DNA from: Clostridia bacterium
GTDB lineage: Bacteria > Bacillota > Clostridia > Christensenellales > Aristaeellaceae
Assembly (NCBI GenBank): GCA_017395685.1
Contig: JAFQOD010000077.1
Span: 26,360-90,359 of the forward strand
Direction: 5' to 3'
DNA length: 64,000 nt
Below, piece by piece: positions 1 through 9,113 of the stretch (positions are counted from its first letter, which is position 1; each line of letters begins with the position of its first letter). The translations under genes were made by a program, and so were the position numbers. Under the pieces are notes generated by a model. The model was not told the origin of the DNA. It saw only the letters and a program-made list of their open reading frames with translations, and did not search any database.

Positions 1-179
1 CAGGTCCATCCGCTGCCCTGCACAAATACGATGGCCGGGCGATTTTTGATCGCATCATTCCAGGGGGTGAACAGCACTGCCTTCAGAGGTGTACCAGTGG
101 CAGTGGAATAAATCACATCCAGATGGGTGCGTGCCATGCCCTGCAGGGTGGGATTATGGGGCAGCGAAATAATGGGCAT
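1..179 (-). CDS. alpha/beta hydrolase, N-terminal part (cut by window edge)
   Basis: Only the first 59 codons are inside the window; the gene runs off the left edge. The start ATG at 179 has an AGGAGG site 5-8 nt upstream. The translated start reads MPIISLPHNPTLQGM and later VFVQGSGWT, which resembles the strand and oxyanion-hole loop (small-x-G-G/S-x-W) seen near the N-terminus of acetyl-esterase-like alpha/beta hydrolases. An esterase is therefore likely, but the catalytic Ser, Asp and His would all lie outside. It is followed upstream by a terminator that ends the Noc-like gene, so it is probably its own unit. Confidence 0.55.
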   Translation of the reverse strand, partial: MPIISLPHNPTLQGMARTHLDVIYSTATGTPLKAVLFTPWNDAIKNRPAIVFVQGSGWT

Positions 180-249
180 ATTTTTTCCTCCTGTTTATTT
201 CATTTTCTGATATTTTCATTATATCAGCCTCCCCTCATTTCTGCAAGAA

Positions 250-292
250 AAACAAAAAGACAGGCCTGCATCCATCGCTGCATGCAGGCCTG
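250..292 (-). terminator. Rho-independent terminator after the Noc-like gene
   Basis: An 11-bp perfect stem (CAGGCCTGCAT with its complement, 261-271 and 282-292) with a 10-nt loop is followed on the minus strand by a T-rich tail (TCTTTTTGTTTTTC). Positions 293-387 between this and the Noc-like stop codon hold nothing I can recognise. Confidence 0.8.
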
Positions 293-387
293 CCCATAAG
301 AAGGGGAGAGAGAGGGTAAGCATTGCTGCCTACAATCTGAGTATATCGGCAGGATGTGTACAAAATTTGAACGAAACGTGAATTATA

Positions 388-1251
388 CTAAAAAAGATCG
401 AAAAAGGCCGCTTCATCCCTCTCCCCCTTCAGCCTTCCCCTTGCCTGGGCAGTTTTGGGAATCAGAATGTGCACATCGGTAAAATGCTCATTCTCATTCA
501 TCTTCATCCGCGCTTCCATGCCCGTTTCCTTCATCTGGGCAATCACGCTTTTGATGGCATTGAGATACAGCCTGTGATCCCTGACCACATTGATCACTTT
601 TCTGGAGGGCGGCGGAACGGGCAATCGTTTCTGTGCCCGCTGCACCAGATTTTCCGTTTCCTTTACTGTCAGATGCTGCTGGGCAGCTTGGCGGGCAATA
701 CGCTGCCGCCCGCCGGCATCCGGCAGGGAAAGCAGCGCCCTGGCATGCCTTTCACTGAGCCCCTGTTCAAATATGAAATGCCGCAATTCTTCATCCAGCT
801 TCAACAATCGCAGCTTATTGGCCACCGCCGATGCGCTCTTTCCCAGCCGCCTTGCCAGGACATCCTGATTCATGCCCTGCTGAAGCAGGCGCTGATATGC
901 CTCTGCTTCCTCAAAATAATGCAGATTCTCCCTTTGGATGTTTTCGATCACCGCCAGTATTTCGCTTTCCCCTTCCGGGGCGGGGAGAATGAATGCATCC
1001 ATATGGGTGAAGCCCAGCATCCGGCAGGCCCGGTATCTGCGCTCCCCCATCACAATTTCATAGCCCTTTTCTACCGCACGAACGCTGATGGGCTGCAATA
1101 AGCCGTACTGCCGGATGGAGGAGGCCAGTTCCATCAGGGCATAATCATTGAATTCTTTTCTGGGCTGCCGGGGATTGGGGAATATTTCATCCAGCGGCAG
1201 CCAGCAGGCCTGGCGGCCATGGCATTCCTGCCCATCATGTACAACGCTCAC
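388..1251 (-). CDS. noc: ParB/Noc-family DNA-binding protein
   Basis: This is a ParB-fold protein of about 287 residues. It has the N-terminal CTP-binding region (PNPRQPRKEF, then GLLQPISVR and the GERRYRACRMLG box), the ENIQREN segment, and a helix-turn-helix (LARRLGKSASAVANKLRLL). Noc binds DNA sites and membrane in Bacillus to keep the division ring off the nucleoid; Spo0J/ParB segregates origins. The position next to rsmG favours Noc, but ParB cannot be excluded because no ParA/Soj gene is visible. Start: GAAGGAGG lies directly against an ATG at 1257, leaving no spacing, whereas a GTG at 1251 sits 6 nt downstream, so GTG is preferred. The frame stays open upstream to a GTG at 1308. Confidence 0.82.
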   Translation of the reverse strand: MSVVHDGQECHGRQACWLPLDEIFPNPRQPRKEFNDYALMELASSIRQYGLLQPISVRAVEKGYEIVMGERRYRACRMLGFTHMDAFILPAPEGESEILAVIENIQRENLHYFEEAEAYQRLLQQGMNQDVLARRLGKSASAVANKLRLLKLDEELRHFIFEQGLSERHARALLSLPDAGGRQRIARQAAQQHLTVKETENLVQRAQKRLPVPPPSRKVINVVRDHRLYLNAIKSVIAQMKETGMEARMKMNENEHFTDVHILIPKTAQARGRLKGERDEAAFFDLF

Positions 1252-1359
1252 AACCATCCTCCTTCGCATCCATCCAATCAATCGAGCGCGGCTTTCATCC
1301 TGGCGCACCCTCCCCCTGGCTGCCGGGATGATCGCCGCGCTCTTGCTTTTTACTTTCTA

Positions 1360-1398
1360 TATAAAAATCAATCCTCCTGCCATTTTTCAGGCAGGAGG
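1360..1398 (-). terminator. Terminator between rsmG and the Noc-like gene
   Basis: A 9-bp perfect stem, CCTCCTGCC at 1373-1381 pairing with GGCAGGAGG at 1390-1398, has an 8-nt loop and a minus-strand tail ATTGATTTTTATA. It separates the rsmG operon from the Noc-like gene, which would then need its own promoter in 1258-1359; I see no convincing one. Confidence 0.65.
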
Positions 1399-1445
1399 AG
1401 GAAGAACCGTTCCACATAAATTTTCAGAAACCGCAAAATCCGCTG

Positions 1446-2168
1446 TCATTTTTTCGCCGCTTTCAGCGGACGCTTGGCAGGAATGCCGTTTTTCCGGGGA
1501 TATTGGGGAAGGGTTTTTTCTGTTTTATCAATTCGCGCCAGCACATGCCGGGTATCCATACCGGGAAATGCCATTTCCAGCAGTTCCCCTAGGGCGCCCC
1601 CCAGGGCCTGGGCCGCAGCGGCCCCATCCTCCCTTTCCTCCAGCACCGCAGGGCCTTTCCAGCACAGGGCGCAGCCCCCTTCCTTCACAAAGGGAAGCAG
1701 GTATTCGCACAGGATATTGAGAGGCGCCACCGCCCTGGCTGCCGCCCGGTCGTATTGCTCCCGATGGCTCTCATCCCTGCCCAGCACTTCTGCCCGGTCA
1801 TTGATCACAGTGACATTTTCAAGGGCCAGTGCCTGGCACACGGCAGATAAAAACTGGCAGCGCTTGCCCTGGGCCTCCAGCAGCGTCACCTGCATATCCG
1901 GCCGGGCAATGGCCAGAGGCAGCCCGGGAAAGCCTGCGCCGGTACCCACATCAATCAGCCTTGCCCCCTCCGGGAACAGGCCTTCCTTCGTCAGCGGCAG
2001 CAGGGAATCCAGGAAATGCCGGGCGGCCATATCCTTTTCCGATACGCTGGTCAGATCCATCCGGGTATTCCAATCCAGCAGCATGCCATGATATTGATTC
2101 AGCTTTTCAATAATCTGATCTTCCAATTGCAGCCCGGCTGTCAGCAGCATATCCTTCATCCGATTCAT
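1446..2168 (-). CDS. rsmG: 16S rRNA (guanine-N7) methyltransferase RsmG/GidB
   Basis: RsmG methylates N7 of a guanine in the 530 loop of 16S rRNA with S-adenosylmethionine. The 240-residue product has the family's N-terminal segment (LLDWNTRMDLTSV, then RHFLDSLLPL), the SAM-binding glycine loop DVGTGAGFPGLPLAI, the LLEAQGKRCQFL acid-loop strand and a conserved YDRAAARAVAPL stretch. Length is normal. The ATG at 2168 overlaps the holA stop in an ATGA arrangement, so the two are translationally coupled; a second in-frame ATG at 2159 is also well spaced from AAGGA. It is the last gene of a run comFC-walJ-comEC-holA and is followed by a terminator. Confidence 0.93.
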   Translation of the reverse strand: MNRMKDMLLTAGLQLEDQIIEKLNQYHGMLLDWNTRMDLTSVSEKDMAARHFLDSLLPLTKEGLFPEGARLIDVGTGAGFPGLPLAIARPDMQVTLLEAQGKRCQFLSAVCQALALENVTVINDRAEVLGRDESHREQYDRAAARAVAPLNILCEYLLPFVKEGGCALCWKGPAVLEEREDGAAAAQALGGALGELLEMAFPGMDTRHVLARIDKTEKTLPQYPRKNGIPAKRPLKAAKK

Positions 2169-3196
2169 TTCCTTCCTTCTTTCAGGGCCAGAATGCTGAG
2201 CATCACATGCTCCAGCGCCCCGGCGTCCATCAGCTGCCCGCTCTTTACCTGATATTCTGTATCCAGGCACAGCCGGGCCATCCTATTCAGCTGGCCCAGG
2301 GTATATCCCCTGGCCAGATCCAGCGTTTTACGCACCGCAAAGGGCGGAATACCGATCTTTCCGGCGATCTCCCCAGGCTGGGCACCCACACCGGATAAGG
2401 CCTTGGCATCCCTGAGCTGCCGGCATTGCCGGCCCAGCAAAGAAAGCAGCATCAGCCTTTCTTCCCCATCCCTGAGCAGGGCGCTGAGCATGGCCATTGC
2501 CCGGGCCCCTTTCCCGGAAAGCAGGGCATCCGCCATATCATATACTTTATATTCTGTGGATTTGATGCAGATAGCGTCAATATCCGCTTCGGTGATTTCT
2601 TCTTTTTCCCCTGCATAGGCAATCAGCTTACCGATCTCATTATTCAGCAGCGTCAGATCCCTGCCGGCGGAAAACCACAGCCGCTGGCATGCGGAAAGAC
2701 TGATCTTTTTTCCCTCCCTGCCAAGGGATTTGGCGATCCACTGGGCCAGTTCCTGATCCTCCAGAGGATCAAAGGAAACGATCACGGCTTTTTTCTTCAA
2801 AAGCTGATAAAATTTCTTTCTTCCGTCTGCCTTTCCCCGGGCATAAAATACCAGGCATGCCGTCTCCGGCAGCTGGGGCAGATAGCTTTCCAATTGCTTA
2901 ACGGCGTTATCCTCATCATATTCCTTGGCCTTGCCGTTTTGCAGCATGGCGCATTCCCGAATTTCAATAAAACGCCTGTCACTGAGGAAAGGCAGCGTTT
3001 CCGCCGCAGCAATCAGTGCATCGGGGGCGGGATCGATGAGCCTGGTATCATTCATGGCGGCAAAATCCCCCCCGGCCACCTTCTCCCGGATGGCCTGCAG
3101 GGCAGCCCGCTTGGTGAATTCCTCTTCCCCTTCGAAAAGATAGCACCGGGCAATATCGCCTTTTTTCAGCGCCGTAAAAAACTCAGTATGCTTCAT
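2165..3196 (-). CDS. holA: DNA polymerase III delta subunit
   Basis: The delta subunit opens the beta clamp within the clamp-loader complex. The 343-residue protein begins with the YLFEGEEEFTKR segment, corresponding to the degenerate P-loop region of HolA, followed by the typical RFIEIRE motif and a C-terminal helical collar domain ending LEHVMLSILALKEGRK. Its ATG overlaps the comEC stop (ATGA) and its own stop overlaps the rsmG start. A comEC-holA pairing is common in Firmicutes, which supports both calls. Nothing unusual is seen. Confidence 0.9.
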   Translation of the reverse strand: MKHTEFFTALKKGDIARCYLFEGEEEFTKRAALQAIREKVAGGDFAAMNDTRLIDPAPDALIAAAETLPFLSDRRFIEIRECAMLQNGKAKEYDEDNAVKQLESYLPQLPETACLVFYARGKADGRKKFYQLLKKKAVIVSFDPLEDQELAQWIAKSLGREGKKISLSACQRLWFSAGRDLTLLNNEIGKLIAYAGEKEEITEADIDAICIKSTEYKVYDMADALLSGKGARAMAMLSALLRDGEERLMLLSLLGRQCRQLRDAKALSGVGAQPGEIAGKIGIPPFAVRKTLDLARGYTLGQLNRMARLCLDTEYQVKSGQLMDAGALEHVMLSILALKEGRK

Positions 3197-5499
3197 GGTT
3201 CAACCCCTTTGGAAAGATAGGGCGTAAGGATAGCCTGCCCATCCCGGATGCGGATGTGAATTGCGCCCCAATCCCCCGTATTGTAAACCGAAACGGCTGC
3301 ATTTTCAAGCCGGGAAAGGGTATCGTGATGGGGCATGGATTTGCTGCCGGGTCTGGCAGTAATGATGGCTGCCGAAGGGGATACCAGGGAAAGAAATTCC
3401 GCCCCGGTGCTTCCCTTACTTCCGTGATGGGATACTTTCAGCAAATCCGCATCCCGGGCGGCATAGCCTTCAAATTCCCCCGCAATATCGCTGGCAGAGA
3501 ATAATTTCACCCCGTCCAGATCACAGATCAGGGTAAGGGGATAGCGATTGGCATCCTGCGCAGTGCGGATAGCGCCGGAAATGGGCCAGGTGGCCTCAAT
3601 CCTTACCCGCCCGGTTGCCATCTGATCCCCGGCTGCCCAGAAACGGATGGGGATATTCCTTTTCTCCAGGCTTTCTCTGAAGGCGGCAGCCTCCCATCCG
3701 ACGGCCTGATCAAAGGCGGCTTCCGGCAGAATCACTTCCCCGATTTTCATCTCTGCCTCCAGCAGTTCATTCATCCCCAGAAAATGATCGGTGTGCAGAT
3801 GGGTGATGATCACACGATCGGCCTGCCTGCCGGTTGCTTTCAGATAGGATACCACATCGCCCCCGTAATCGCCGGTATCGATCAGAATGGTTTCCCTGCC
3901 GTCCAGAATCAGGGCGGCATCCCCCTGGCCCATTTCCAGTTGCAGATACTGCACATCCCGGCAGATGGTACCCTGCCATGTGCCAATGGAAACCATCAGC
4001 GCCGTCACAGCAAGAATAACACGCTTCTTACAGGGCAGTACCACATACCGGGTGCAAAGCACAATGGAAAAGACCAGGGAAATAATTACATACCAGGGAA
4101 GGGAGGGCATATCCAAAGACGCAAAGGGCAGATTCCCCACCCATTGAATGGCCCTGGAAATCCAGCCGGCTGCCCAGTTGACGGGTACGGCCAGCCCTTG
4201 CCCCAGAGGAAGATAAATACACCCAATCAGCAGCACCAGGGCATAAGCCGGCAGAAGCAGCCCGAAGATCCAGCATACAACAGGATTGATTACCAGGCCC
4301 ACCAATGAAAAACGGTGAAAAATCTGGATTGTTGGCAGGATGGATCCGGTAGTGGCAGAAATGGTAATGCCGGCCCCCTTCCGAAGGAAACGAAAATGCA
4401 GGCAGGAAAGAAGCTTTTCCAATACGGGCCCCAGCATTGCGATGCCCAATACTGCCCCGAAGGATAGCTGAAAGCTGGCAGAAAACAAATCCAGCGGCCT
4501 GAACAATAAAATCAGCAGAAACGCCGCCGATAAAGTGGTCAGCCGATCCAATGACCTCCGGGCCACCCTGCGCATTCCAGCCAGCACCAGCAAAACAGAG
4601 GCCCGCACCACCGGCGCAGAAAAATTCAGCAGCGCACAATACAGCAAAAGAAACAGAGAAAGCACCCATAATCTACCCCTGGGAGACAGCCACTTTCGCA
4701 GCAGCATCTGCAGCGCACCGGCCAGCAAACCCACATGCAGCCCGGATACCGCAAGGATATGAGCTACCCCGGCAGAAGAAAAGCTATCCTGCACATCCTG
4801 GGGCAAATGCTCCCTGTTGCCCAGCAAAAGGGCCCCCGGCAAGGCGCTGCCCTCGCCGAAAACATCCTGTACCTTAGCGGAAAGAAATCCCCGTATCCGG
4901 TAAAGAAGGGAGGAAAGGCCCCGGCTGGATACGGCGATGATTTCTGCATCCCGGGCCCCGGATACCCCGGCGGCAGCCCCCTTTTGCAAAAGGAACATCC
5001 GGAAATCAAAGCCGTACGGATTGGTCTGCCCGCGAGGATGATAAAGAGAAGCATGAAAGCGCACTTTTTCCCCGTCTCCTGGCAGAAAAGGTTGATCTTC
5101 CTCGTAATAATATGTCCAATATACCTTGGGCAGCGTATAGCTTGCCCCATCAGCTGTGAAAGTGACGCTTTCCAGATACCCGGCAGCCGTGCCATCCTCC
5201 CGGAGAATCACATCCTCGACCACAATTCCTTCCACCTGATAATTTCCTTGCGGCGGCAGAACGGGATGGGATGCAATGCCGGAAAGCAGCATACCAAGAA
5301 ACAGAAAGGACATCATGCCCCCGAGAATCCATCTGCGGCCGATCCTGTGCAGAAGACAGGCCATTATCAGGGAAAGAATTATCCCTGCACCAAACAGCCA
5401 GGGCACATAGAAAAACCGCACCCCTGCCCATATCCCCGCACCGAAAGCCAACGCAGCGGCCACCAGCGGGCGCTGATGATGGAAGGGGCGGATGCTCAC
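3193..5499 (-). CDS. comEC: DNA internalization channel ComEC/Rec2
   Basis: ComEC forms the inner-membrane channel for single-stranded DNA uptake during transformation. The 768-residue protein has N-terminal membrane helices and a soluble OB-like region, then the central Competence domain (GALLLGNREHLP and the AVSGLHVGLLAG motif), and a C-terminal metallo-beta-lactamase domain with HLHTDHFLG near residue 566 and KVSHHGSKGS further on. The full family architecture is present. The start is GTG at 5499, overlapping the stop of the upstream gene. Together with comFC in the same run it suggests competence potential, although no pilus or DprA genes are in view. Confidence 0.92.
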   Translation of the reverse strand: MSIRPFHHQRPLVAAALAFGAGIWAGVRFFYVPWLFGAGIILSLIMACLLHRIGRRWILGGMMSFLFLGMLLSGIASHPVLPPQGNYQVEGIVVEDVILREDGTAAGYLESVTFTADGASYTLPKVYWTYYYEEDQPFLPGDGEKVRFHASLYHPRGQTNPYGFDFRMFLLQKGAAAGVSGARDAEIIAVSSRGLSSLLYRIRGFLSAKVQDVFGEGSALPGALLLGNREHLPQDVQDSFSSAGVAHILAVSGLHVGLLAGALQMLLRKWLSPRGRLWVLSLFLLLYCALLNFSAPVVRASVLLVLAGMRRVARRSLDRLTTLSAAFLLILLFRPLDLFSASFQLSFGAVLGIAMLGPVLEKLLSCLHFRFLRKGAGITISATTGSILPTIQIFHRFSLVGLVINPVVCWIFGLLLPAYALVLLIGCIYLPLGQGLAVPVNWAAGWISRAIQWVGNLPFASLDMPSLPWYVIISLVFSIVLCTRYVVLPCKKRVILAVTALMVSIGTWQGTICRDVQYLQLEMGQGDAALILDGRETILIDTGDYGGDVVSYLKATGRQADRVIITHLHTDHFLGMNELLEAEMKIGEVILPEAAFDQAVGWEAAAFRESLEKRNIPIRFWAAGDQMATGRVRIEATWPISGAIRTAQDANRYPLTLICDLDGVKLFSASDIAGEFEGYAARDADLLKVSHHGSKGSTGAEFLSLVSPSAAIITARPGSKSMPHHDTLSRLENAAVSVYNTGDWGAIHIRIRDGQAILTPYLSKGVEP

Positions 5500-6203
5500 A
5501 GTTCAATCACCAGCCCGTGATGCACTGCCTGTGCACCAGGATAGATGACAGCGGCCTCCTGCTGCAATGTTTCCGGGGCATGGCTGTGGGAAAGATGGGT
5601 AAGATACAGCTTTTTTGCCCCGGCAGCCCTGGCGAGCCGGGCCGCCCCGGCGGCACTCATATGAGGCAGTTGATCATGCCATTCCGCCTCCGTAAAGGCG
5701 GCATCCGCCAGCAGCACATCGGCATCCCTGGCAAATTCAGCAAGGCCGGGGCAATCATTGGTATCCCCGGTGAAAACCAGCGTTTTTTCCCCGTCCGTGA
5801 TCCGAAGGGCGCGACAGGGCACCGGATGGCGAACCGGCAGATTGCTGATCTCCAATTCACCGATGGTCAGTTTTTCCGGGTAGGGGCGCACATCAAAGGC
5901 CGGGGGCGCAAGCAGCGCACGCATGGGGGACTGATCCTCCGCCGGTACATAAACGGGCAGCGTCACCCCAACCTTTTCCAGATAATAGCGCATTACCGTA
6001 AGATCGCAGGCATGATCATAATGCAGATGGGAAAGCACCACCGCAGAAAGATCCTTAGGATCGCATATGCCCACCAGCCGGGACATCACGCCGGAGCCGC
6101 AATCCATCAGAATCAGCGTATCATCCTTTTCCACCAGATATCCGGAAGATGCGCCCCCCGGCCAGGGCCAGCCGCCGCAGCAGCCCAGAATATGCAGCTT
6201 CAT
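5496..6203 (-). CDS. MBL-fold metallohydrolase (YhfI/RNase Z-like)
   Basis: This 235-residue single-domain protein keeps the metal ligands of the metallo-beta-lactamase fold: SHLHYDHACD (HxHxDH), the GDTND aspartate motif and a late LTHLSHSH histidine. The arrangement MKLHILGCCGGWPW then SSGYLV then DCGSG resembles the YhfI/RNase Z-like group, which hydrolyses phosphodiesters, but the substrate cannot be told from sequence. The ATG at 6203 is 7 nt from AGGAG; an ATG two codons earlier is too close to it. The stop overlaps the comEC GTG start, and it is the second MBL gene in a row after walJ. Confidence 0.8.
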   Translation of the reverse strand: MKLHILGCCGGWPWPGGASSGYLVEKDDTLILMDCGSGVMSRLVGICDPKDLSAVVLSHLHYDHACDLTVMRYYLEKVGVTLPVYVPAEDQSPMRALLAPPAFDVRPYPEKLTIGELEISNLPVRHPVPCRALRITDGEKTLVFTGDTNDCPGLAEFARDADVLLADAAFTEAEWHDQLPHMSAAGAARLARAAGAKKLYLTHLSHSHAPETLQQEAAVIYPGAQAVHHGLVIEL

Positions 6204-6215
6204 CGTCATGCTCCT

Positions 6216-7016
6216 TTATTCAATTTCAAATTTCTTGCTCACCCGGTCCCGCCAGGCAAGATCCAGATAAATATCCTCATTGACCGCGATGCCCTCACGG
6301 CAGAGCCTGTCCATCGCGGTGCATAATGCCAGCTCCGGGGTGTTGTTTTCTCCGCTGAGATGCCCCAGCAATACCTGCCGCACCCCGGTTTCATAAAGCT
6401 GCACCAGGGCGTCGGCGCTGGCCTCATTGGAAAGGTGGCCGTGGTTGCTTAAAATCCGTTGCTTCAGATATAAAGAATAATGGGGATTTTGCATCAGCAG
6501 ATCGGGATCATGATTGCTTTCCAGCAGCAGCACATCTACCCCGGATAGGGTTTTCAGCACTTTTTTCTGCATGTAGCCCATATCGGTGGCGGTGGCGATG
6601 CTGCGCCCGCCGTGATATACCCGGTATCCCACAGGATCGGCGGCATCATGGGGAATGGAAAAGGATTGCACCGCCAGATCCCCGATATAGAAATCCGAAT
6701 CCGTTTCAAAAATCCGCCGGTTCCTGGGGGCCATCTCCCCCACCGACCGGGCCATGGCATTCCAGGTGCGTTCATTGGCGTAAACCGGAATATGATATTT
6801 CCGGCTCAAAATCCCCACGCCCTTCACATGATCGCTATGCTCATGGGTAACCACAATGCCGGCAAGGGTTTCGGGCAGAATGCCGATTTCCTTCAGTGCA
6901 TTTTCAATGCTTCGCCCCGGCATACCGGCGTCAATCAGGATGCGGGTATCCCCCGCCCCCACAAAAATGGCATTCCCGCTGGATCCGCTGAACAGCGGGC
7001 AAAAAGTAAAACGCAT
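6216..7016 (-). CDS. walJ: MBL-fold protein of the WalJ/YycJ family
   Basis: The 266-residue product starts MRFTFCPLFSGSSGNAIFVG, close to the signature LCSGSSGN start of WalJ/YycJ proteins, and carries VTHEHSDHVKG (HxHxDH), a DMGYM strand and LLGHLSGENN. WalJ is a predicted 5'-3' exonuclease linked genetically to the WalRK cell-wall system in Bacillus. Here it is not beside walRK but in a comFC-comEC run. The ATG at 7016 has AAGGA with 7-nt spacing; the frame is open further upstream but without a good site. Confidence 0.85.
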   Translation of the reverse strand: MRFTFCPLFSGSSGNAIFVGAGDTRILIDAGMPGRSIENALKEIGILPETLAGIVVTHEHSDHVKGVGILSRKYHIPVYANERTWNAMARSVGEMAPRNRRIFETDSDFYIGDLAVQSFSIPHDAADPVGYRVYHGGRSIATATDMGYMQKKVLKTLSGVDVLLLESNHDPDLLMQNPHYSLYLKQRILSNHGHLSNEASADALVQLYETGVRQVLLGHLSGENNTPELALCTAMDRLCREGIAVNEDIYLDLAWRDRVSKKFEIE

Positions 7017-7057
7017 GATAATTCCTTTCTGAGTATCCGATGCAGGCGTCTCCTGCA

Positions 7058-7810
7058 TTATATTTTTTGTTTTGATCTCCTGTACACCACCGCAGCGGTG
7101 CAAAGGCATACGCTCTCTGCCCCTGCCTCCCTCAGTGCCCGGGCGCAGAAATGGGCGGTATTGCCACTGGTACGCACGTCATCCAGCAATAGGATTCTTA
7201 GTTTTCCCGCATCCTCCCTGCAGGAAAAAGCGCCGGCCACATTAAACTGCCTCTCTTCCGGGCTCAGGCGGCTCTGGGGCCTTTGATACCGATCCCGCTG
7301 CAGCAGCTGGCGGACGGGAATATTCAGCCGCAGGGACAGGGCCTGTGCCAGAAGCAGCGCCTGATTGACGCCCCGGAACCGAAAACGCCTTGGGTGCAGC
7401 GGCACCGGCACAATACAATCAAAATCCCGGCTCTGCACCGCATCCGCCATATATTCCGCCAGGATGGGCAGCGCCTCATCACAGGCATTGAATTTGAAGG
7501 CATGAATCAGGGAACGCACCTCCCCTGCATATCGCCAGGGAGCATATACCCGATCGATATAATTCATCACCCGGGAGGAGCAAAAGCCACATTTTTCGCC
7601 CTGCTTCACCGGGGAAAGGCAGCGATTGCAGGCCTGGGGCGGAATGCGCAGGCCGGAAATGGCGGCACGGCATTTTGCGCACAGGCAATCCTCTTTTGCG
7701 GCCCGCCTCGGATCCCCGCAGCACAGGCAATTGGCGCCCCGGGGAAACAGCAATGAAAGAAATTCTTCTTTCAGGGCAGCAACCCCAGCCTTCATCCTTC
7801 CCCTGCCCAT
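7058..7810 (-). CDS. comFC: ComF family protein (phosphoribosyltransferase fold)
   Basis: ComFC is a cytoplasmic competence-associated protein. The 250-residue sequence has an N-terminal zinc-ribbon-like region with paired cysteines (CLCCGD, CLCAKC, CNRC, CGFC), the central VPVPLHPRRFRFRGVNQ motif and the phosphoribosyltransferase loop LLLDDVRTSGNTA. All are typical of the family and the length is normal. The ATG at 7810 lies after AAAGGGG with 7-nt spacing. It is the first gene of the run to comEC, holA and rsmG; the upstream region 7811-7900 is shared with a divergent plus-strand gene. Confidence 0.88.
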   Translation of the reverse strand: MGRGRMKAGVAALKEEFLSLLFPRGANCLCCGDPRRAAKEDCLCAKCRAAISGLRIPPQACNRCLSPVKQGEKCGFCSSRVMNYIDRVYAPWRYAGEVRSLIHAFKFNACDEALPILAEYMADAVQSRDFDCIVPVPLHPRRFRFRGVNQALLLAQALSLRLNIPVRQLLQRDRYQRPQSRLSPEERQFNVAGAFSCREDAGKLRILLLDDVRTSGNTAHFCARALREAGAESVCLCTAAVVYRRSKQKI

Positions 7811-7896
7811 ACTTTCGCCCCTTTCTTTCCTATTCTAACATATTTTTGATCTGATTGCATCCTTTTTTATGATATTGTAAATTCTCCTGCCCTGCT

Positions 7897-7926
7897 TTGA
7901 CGGAGGCATGGATAAAATGCTATAAT
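7897..7926 (+). promoter_or_regulatory. Sigma-A-type promoter for the gene at 7957
   Basis: TTGACG at 7897-7902 and a perfect TATAAT at 7921-7926 are separated by 18 nt. The start codon of the next gene is 30 nt downstream, preceded by AGGAGG. Confidence 0.7.
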
Positions 7927-7956
7927 CATGGCATCCCTTTTCAGGAGGCGTTTTCT

Positions 7957-9054
7957 ATGCCCACCCTTGTCCATCGTTCCATCCGGCATTGCCTTGCCAT
8001 GATCGCCCCGTTCCGGCCCTCGATACTTTCTGGCAGAGAAGGGCAAAGGCAATTATACGATTGGTTCCGCGCTCTGTACCAGGGCATGCTGGAAAATCCG
8101 GAGGATTACCTGGTTTTCTCCGGGCCCTATGAAGCCTATCTGGCAAAAAACAAGCAGCGGCTGGATGCCATGCGCAATGAAAAAAATCACTTTTCCGATG
8201 CCCGGGAAAGCACATTGCGCAATACCTTTCAGCAGGCCATTCAGTTTTATGCGCTTTTTCTGTATGAAGCAGGCTGCGCCGCGCTGCAGGAGGAATGCAC
8301 CCCCTTCCAGCTTTCCCTGCTTCCTGATTCATATCGTCAGATCCTGCGAAAAATGGAGAAATTACATGGTCCACAGCATCATCCAGCACGATATGAAAAG
8401 CTGAAAAGCCTCGGTGTGCAAATAGAAGAAAGGGATAACAGGGTACATATCCGCCTGGCGGATCATCCCCAGGCCATGGAGGGCCTTTCCGTCCTTTGTC
8501 AGGCGGCAGAAAGCAAGTATAAAAAAATGAATTACCTGCGGCTGGATTTTTCCAATGCAGGCGGCATTCCTTCCACCCGGGACGCCCTGGATTCCCTGCC
8601 CCCGGAATACCGCCATGCCATCCATTTCATGCAGGAAAAAGCAGCCGCTCTGAATTTGATTACAAAAGAAAAAATCCGTCCTATGCGGGGAATTACCTCC
8701 GATTTTGAATGGAAGATCGAATATGCCTGCAAGGGGAAAAATATCTGGGGATTCTATGGGGATGATCAAAGCCTCAAAATTTGCCTGTACTTTAATTCCC
8801 CGGATAAAATCAGCCGCACGGCCGATATGCTGGAAAAAGAATGCCCGCATCTGCTTTCCTGGTATCAGGATCAGTTTGCCCTCAGGGAATGCAAATGCCG
8901 CTATAACCGGGCAGTGCATCTTTGCAATATCAAAAAGCGCATCTGCGGCCTTTCCAACCGGATGGAAATACTGAATCCCGGGGAACAGGATCTGGAAAAC
9001 GCAGGGCAGATCCTGAGTCTGCTGCACAGCCCCGGTTTTTCCAATAATTTCTGA
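7957..9054 (+). CDS. Hypothetical protein, unrecognised
   Basis: I do not recognise this 365-residue protein. It has no signal peptide or membrane helix and is rich in charged residues. Visible traits are a C-terminal segment with CKCRYNRAVHLC and KKRICGLSNR, giving four clustered cysteines plus a histidine that might bind a metal, and a middle region (EWKIEYACKGKNIWGFYGDD) with alternating strands. The start at 7957 is chosen because AGGAGG lies 8 nt upstream and a clear promoter sits just before it; the frame is open 20 codons further up. It stands alone between the comFC run and the GntR operon. Confidence 0.7.
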   Translation: MPTLVHRSIRHCLAMIAPFRPSILSGREGQRQLYDWFRALYQGMLENPEDYLVFSGPYEAYLAKNKQRLDAMRNEKNHFSDARESTLRNTFQQAIQFYALFLYEAGCAALQEECTPFQLSLLPDSYRQILRKMEKLHGPQHHPARYEKLKSLGVQIEERDNRVHIRLADHPQAMEGLSVLCQAAESKYKKMNYLRLDFSNAGGIPSTRDALDSLPPEYRHAIHFMQEKAAALNLITKEKIRPMRGITSDFEWKIEYACKGKNIWGFYGDDQSLKICLYFNSPDKISRTADMLEKECPHLLSWYQDQFALRECKCRYNRAVHLCNIKKRICGLSNRMEILNPGEQDLENAGQILSLLHSPGFSNNF

Positions 9055-9113
9055 CAAAATATCCTTACAAAAGCCATAGAATTGTACCATTTTCCCGAAA
9101 AACTCCGGATGCC

